Assembly (NCBI GenBank): GCA_029238665.1
Contig: JAQWFQ010000011.1
Coordinates: 1-64,000 of the forward strand
Direction: 5' to 3'
Length of the DNA: 64,000 nt
Origin: Crocinitomicaceae bacterium
Lineage (GTDB): Bacteria > Bacteroidota > Bacteroidia > Flavobacteriales_D > Crocinitomicaceae
The position numbers and the translations under genes were made by a program. Shown here one piece after another: positions 60,413 through 64,000 of the stretch (its first letter is position 1; the number at the start of each line of letters is the position of its first letter). The notes beneath the pieces were generated by a model that did no database searches, was not told the origin of the DNA, and saw nothing but the letters and a program-made list of their open reading frames with translations.

Positions 60413-62566
60413 TTAAATTTCTCCAGCAATCGCTTCAGAAACGTTAATGATATGATCACCAACCTTTTCAAAAGAAGAGAATATATTGCTGTAAACTAAG
60501 GCACTGTTTATATTAAACTCAGCTGAGTTCTCAATTGTTGTTAAGTGATGTCTTCTTAATTTATCACGAAGTGCATTGATTTCTTTTTCTTTTGCAATAG
60601 CTTTATCTAGAGAAATAGCACCGTATGTAGATGTTAAGTTGTCATTCATAATCGTGAATGCTTCTTCTGTGATAGCAATCATGTCATTGATACCTTCTCG
60701 TTGTTCAGGTGTAAAATAATGCTTGTCTCTGTCTTTTTTCTCCAGAGCTTTGCTCATTTGAAAAAAGATATCTCCAATACGTTCAAGATCTGTAGAGATG
60801 TTTAGCATACCTCTCATTTGAGTTGATGCTTCGTCACTCATTTCTAAACGAGCAGTTTCACCTAAATAATCCGCAATTTCAACCTCAACCCTATCGGTAA
60901 TCTCTTCATACTTTTCTAATTTGTCAAGCATTTTATTCTTCACTTTTTTCTCAGAGGTGTTGATGTAAGTCTTAACAAAACCATTCATTTTTGCAGTGAT
61001 TTTACCAAATTTAGCAACTTCTTTACTTGCTTCAAGGATACACAGTTCGGCAGTAGAACCTAAAGGACCATCAATAAAGTCAAGTTTAAACTCTTCATCT
61101 GATTCACCTTTTGATTTTACAAGTCGTTCAGCTAAACTGACCAATTGAGGTACAAACCAAATAAGAACAAGAACATTGGCAACATTAAATAAAGTGTGGA
61201 ATAGTGCAATTCCTGAGTTTGCCATTTCTGTATTGGTAGGGTCAAAGGCAGATCCTCCAATGAAATATCCAATCATATCCACAAACCATGGAAAGATTAA
61301 GATCATCCAAACAACACCTATTAAGTTAAACATTGTGTGGATGTATGCTGAACGTTTTGCGTGAACATTGGCAATTAACGAAGCAATTTGAGCTGTAATT
61401 GTTGTTCCAATATTCTCTCCAAGAATCATTGCACAGGCAACTTCAAAAGGAATAGACCCTGCTGCTACCATTGTTAAGGTAAGTGCCATAGCTGCAGATG
61501 AAGATTGAATAACAACCGTAACTAACGTTCCTAGTAAAACAAACATTAACCTACCGTACCATACATCTTTAAAGTCAATAAAGAACTGAACAATACTTGA
61601 GTCTTGATTAAGCATTGGCACAGTATCTTTCAATACATCTAAACCAATAAATAAAATACAGAATCCAAAAATAGCACTGGCCCAAGCTCTAGCTTTCCCT
61701 TTTGACATAAATAACAATGGAGTTGCTAAGGCAATAATCATGAATGCATAGCTAGATACACTAACTTTAAATCCTAATAACAACACTAACCATGCAGTGA
61801 TTGTTGTTCCTACATTGGCTCCCATCATTACACCAGCAGATTGACGTAGTGTCATTAAACCAGCGTTAACGAAGCTAACTGTCATTACAGATGTAACAGA
61901 AGAAGACTGTACAATAGAAGTAATTCCAAATCCTGTAAGAACACCTTTAAGTCTATTCGATGTAATTGATCCAAGCATAGAACGAAGTTTGTTTCCAGCT
62001 GCTTGCTGCAGCCCTTCACTCATTAATTTCATTCCAAAAATGAAAAAACCTAATGCACCAATAAGAATCAATAATTTTGCAATTCCCCAGGTACGCTTCG
62101 TTTTAGTCTTCGTTTCAGAAGACCAAATAACCTTTCCTTTTTCAGTCTTAACGTTTTCAATGTTTCCGTTTGGAGAAACCCCTAATTTAAAATAGTAAGA
62201 TTCATGCCCAATTAAGTCTGTAATTTTAAAGCTTGTTTTGTCAATGTCAAAAGCTTCAGTATACATCCATTCTCCTCCCTTGACACCTTTCTTATTTCTC
62301 TTTTTACCAATTTTAGTGTTGTAGGTAATGATCAATTTTGCATCAACGGCTTTTAGTGCAGTGTATGCTTCATGGTTAATTGACCATGTGATTTTTGCAC
62401 TTTCTTCACCACCTTTTGACGAAACATTTTGAAAAATGTCAGGTGTAAAGTTGAAATTAACAGCTGTAACAGTTTCTGTACTGTCTGTAGTAGCTTCAGT
62501 GTTCGCAAATACCCCTGTAAATAAAAACAGTTGAATCGCTAGTAGTAATCTAAGACCTTTAATCAT
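60413..62566 (-). CDS. Na+/phosphate symporter with PhoU-like domain
   Basis: A 717-residue inner-membrane protein. A signal peptide (GLRLLLAIQLFLFTGVFA) is followed by an Ig/fibronectin-like periplasmic domain (about 30-160: AKITWSINHEAYTAL). Two PNaS repeats follow at about 165-480, each with a QSSS-type motif (SIVQSSSVTSVMTVS and VIQSSSAAMALTLTM, with GANVGTTITAW and GENIGTTITAQ). A PhoU-like helical domain covers about 510-717. It imports phosphate with sodium; the PhoU part would regulate it. The added N-terminal domain is uncommon. It is divergent from a phosphate-porin-like gene, with Pho-box-like repeats in between. Confidence 0.93.
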   Translation of the reverse strand: MIKGLRLLLAIQLFLFTGVFANTEATTDSTETVTAVNFNFTPDIFQNVSSKGGEESAKITWSINHEAYTALKAVDAKLIITYNTKIGKKRNKKGVKGGEWMYTEAFDIDKTSFKITDLIGHESYYFKLGVSPNGNIENVKTEKGKVIWSSETKTKTKRTWGIAKLLILIGALGFFIFGMKLMSEGLQQAAGNKLRSMLGSITSNRLKGVLTGFGITSIVQSSSVTSVMTVSFVNAGLMTLRQSAGVMMGANVGTTITAWLVLLLGFKVSVSSYAFMIIALATPLLFMSKGKARAWASAIFGFCILFIGLDVLKDTVPMLNQDSSIVQFFIDFKDVWYGRLMFVLLGTLVTVVIQSSSAAMALTLTMVAAGSIPFEVACAMILGENIGTTITAQIASLIANVHAKRSAYIHTMFNLIGVVWMILIFPWFVDMIGYFIGGSAFDPTNTEMANSGIALFHTLFNVANVLVLIWFVPQLVSLAERLVKSKGESDEEFKLDFIDGPLGSTAELCILEASKEVAKFGKITAKMNGFVKTYINTSEKKVKNKMLDKLEKYEEITDRVEVEIADYLGETARLEMSDEASTQMRGMLNISTDLERIGDIFFQMSKALEKKDRDKHYFTPEQREGINDMIAITEEAFTIMNDNLTSTYGAISLDKAIAKEKEINALRDKLRRHHLTTIENSAEFNINSALVYSNIFSSFEKVGDHIINVSEAIAGEI

Positions 62567-62642
62567 TGTTAAGTTTTTTTTATTGAGTCACAAATGTAAG
62601 TCCTTACTTTTAAAAAATGTCGGTTTGGTATATTACGATAAT

Positions 62643-62697
62643 GTTAACCTTTATCTTCCAATGTTAATCTTAGGTTAACCTTAAATAAAAAGGTTAA
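62643..62697. promoter_or_regulatory. Pho-box-like direct repeats
   Basis: GTTAA occurs at 62643, 62663, 62674 and 62693. The middle pair forms 11-bp tandem units GTTAATCTTAG and GTTAACCTTAA, the period typical of PhoB sites. It lies between two divergent phosphate-transport-type genes and could control both. Confidence 0.45.
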
Positions 62698-62755
62698 AGC
62701 GGTGTAAAAACATCCGATATTTGTCCCAGATTTTAAATATATAAATAACGTAAAA

Positions 62756-63973
62756 ATGAGAGTTAGTTTAATTGTATTGTCTGTTTTATTTAGCTATACG
62801 CTTTTATCACAAGATGTTGTAAGTACTAAATTTGGAAAAGGATTGTATAATGTCGTTTCAAAAGATAGCTCATGGAGCATGAAATTTGGTATGAGAATTC
62901 AATCGTTGTATGTCGGAGAATGGGACATTAATGACGCAACTGGTATTGGGCAAGGAAGTTCAAACTTTATGATTAGAAGATCAAGGTTAAAGTTTGGAGG
63001 GCATGCCTTTTCACCAAAACTTAAATATAAAATTGAGCTTGGTTTATCTAATAAAGACTTAGGTAAGGTTGATTCAAGAGGGAATTTTGCACCAAGAATG
63101 ATTTTAGATGCCGTTGTAAAGTGGAATTTTTATAAAAATTTCACACTGTGGGCGGGTCAGACAAAGTTGCCAGGAAATAGAGAACGTGTTGTTTCTTCTG
63201 CAAACCTACAGTTTGTTGATCGATCATTGTTAAATTCTAAATTTAATATTGACCGTGATATGGGGGTTCAACTACGCAGTCACTTTACAATAGGTAAGCA
63301 GTTTTTAGTTCGTGAGATGTTTTCAATTGCTCAAGGAGAGGGTCGAAATTTAGTTCAAGATAACCTTGGAGGTTTTCAATATACAAGTCGTATCGAAATC
63401 TTACCTATGGGAGCCTTTGCAAGTAAAGGAGATTATGTATGCGGTGCAACAAAACGTGAAGAGAAGCCGAAATTAGCAATAGGAGTTACGTATGACTACA
63501 ATGATAGAGCTGTTAAAGATAGGTCAAACCAAGGGAGTTATATGTCGTATGACACAAATGATGACGGAACAATTGATGGGTATTTTATGTCTAATATCAG
63601 CACTGTTTTTGCAGATTTAATGTTTAAATACAGAGGCTTTTCTGTGATGGCAGAGTATGCTTTAAGAGATGCGGACAAGGTTGATCATGAGGAGACAAAT
63701 GACGACGGCACAGTAAGTACAGCTTCTGTTGCTGTTGGTTCTTCATTGAATGTTCAGGCAGGATATAACTTTAAGAAAAACTGGGAGGTTGCAGGTCGAT
63801 TTACGCAAGTTTCACTTACAGGGAAAGATAAATACGAGCAATACACATTAGGTTTATCTAAATATGTTGTTGGTCATAAATTGAAAGTTCAATCTGATGT
63901 TAGCTACAGAAGAAAAGACAATAGCCCGGATAGTGGGTTAATGTATAGATTACAATTTGAGCTTCATTTTTAA
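62756..63973 (+). CDS. Phosphate-selective porin O/P-like protein
   Basis: A 405-residue outer-membrane protein with a short signal peptide (MRVSLIVLSVLFSYTLLSQ) and an OprO/OprP-type barrel. Typical features are WSMKFGMRIQSLYVGEWDI, SNFMIRRSRLKFGGHAF (early strands), WAGQTKLPGNRERVVSSANL and LQFVDRSLLNSKFNIDRDMG; it ends in RLQFELHF with the C-terminal aromatic residue needed for insertion. OprP-like porins bind anions, often phosphate. Its place across from the Na/phosphate symporter supports phosphate as substrate. Confidence 0.9.
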   Translation: MRVSLIVLSVLFSYTLLSQDVVSTKFGKGLYNVVSKDSSWSMKFGMRIQSLYVGEWDINDATGIGQGSSNFMIRRSRLKFGGHAFSPKLKYKIELGLSNKDLGKVDSRGNFAPRMILDAVVKWNFYKNFTLWAGQTKLPGNRERVVSSANLQFVDRSLLNSKFNIDRDMGVQLRSHFTIGKQFLVREMFSIAQGEGRNLVQDNLGGFQYTSRIEILPMGAFASKGDYVCGATKREEKPKLAIGVTYDYNDRAVKDRSNQGSYMSYDTNDDGTIDGYFMSNISTVFADLMFKYRGFSVMAEYALRDADKVDHEETNDDGTVSTASVAVGSSLNVQAGYNFKKNWEVAGRFTQVSLTGKDKYEQYTLGLSKYVVGHKLKVQSDVSYRRKDNSPDSGLMYRLQFELHF

Positions 63974-64000
63974 GGAGCTTATACATAGAATCAAAATGAA

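Overview
The window looks like chromosomal DNA of a low-GC marine or aquatic member of the Bacteroidota, order Flavobacteriales. A Fluviicola/Crocinitomicaceae- or Cryomorphaceae-like lineage is my best guess, not a proven one. Reasons: many secreted proteins end in type IX secretion (T9SS) sorting domains; there are TonB-dependent receptors, SCxxC-type lipoproteins, a DUF1501/DUF1800 pair and a TAnnTTTG-type promoter before rpmH; and Shine-Dalgarno sequences are largely absent. Most of the window is housekeeping sequence, with two accessory blocks, each lying on the 3' side of a tRNA gene.

Region by region. 1-1980: an SDR oxidoreductase (cut by the window edge), its HxlR-type regulator and a divergent NAD-dependent reductase around a double operator. 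2081-5684: a small putative integrative element beside tRNA-Asp, with a tyrosine recombinase, an excisionase-like HTH protein, two divergent copies of a zinc-finger-like protein, a small membrane protein and an unknown 319-residue protein. 6155-9832: a TPP-riboswitch-controlled TonB receptor with a PnuC-type transporter and a YceI protein. 9878-13962: DUF1501/DUF1800 pair and a T9SS cargo protein. 14077-15990: acetyl-CoA synthetase.

16049-26254 is a second possible island. A 21-bp direct repeat of the tRNA-Arg 3' end (20/21 identical) brackets about 10 kb. That stretch holds a decayed T9SS gene, a ZnuD-like metal-receptor operon (His-rich exported peptide, receptor, two lipoproteins), an NlpC/P60 plus CapA pair, and three surface proteins that share an almost identical C-terminal cassette. 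Then come tRNA-Arg, tRNA-Pro and tRNA-Ser.

26727-64000 is mostly core: map, sucC, accC, a TamB-like giant, tsaD, dsbD-like, recG, a broken T9SS type-B gene, an acyl-CoA ligase, an amidohydrolase, valS, an M1 peptidase, two POT transporters, a DUF819 protein, an MsbA-like ABC exporter, rpmH, a beta-barrel protein, a lipoprotein gene split by a frameshift at an A8 slippery site, and a divergent Na/phosphate symporter-porin pair around Pho-box-like repeats.

The most interesting points are the A8/A-AAA-AAC frameshift in the lipoprotein at 59653-60317, the tRNA-Arg-bracketed island, the in-frame 12-bp start-codon minisatellite at 20078-20160, the duplicated sorting-domain cassette, and the tRNA-Asp-linked recombinase module with its paralogous zinc-finger-like proteins. 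No CRISPR array, rRNA or intact insertion sequence was seen.
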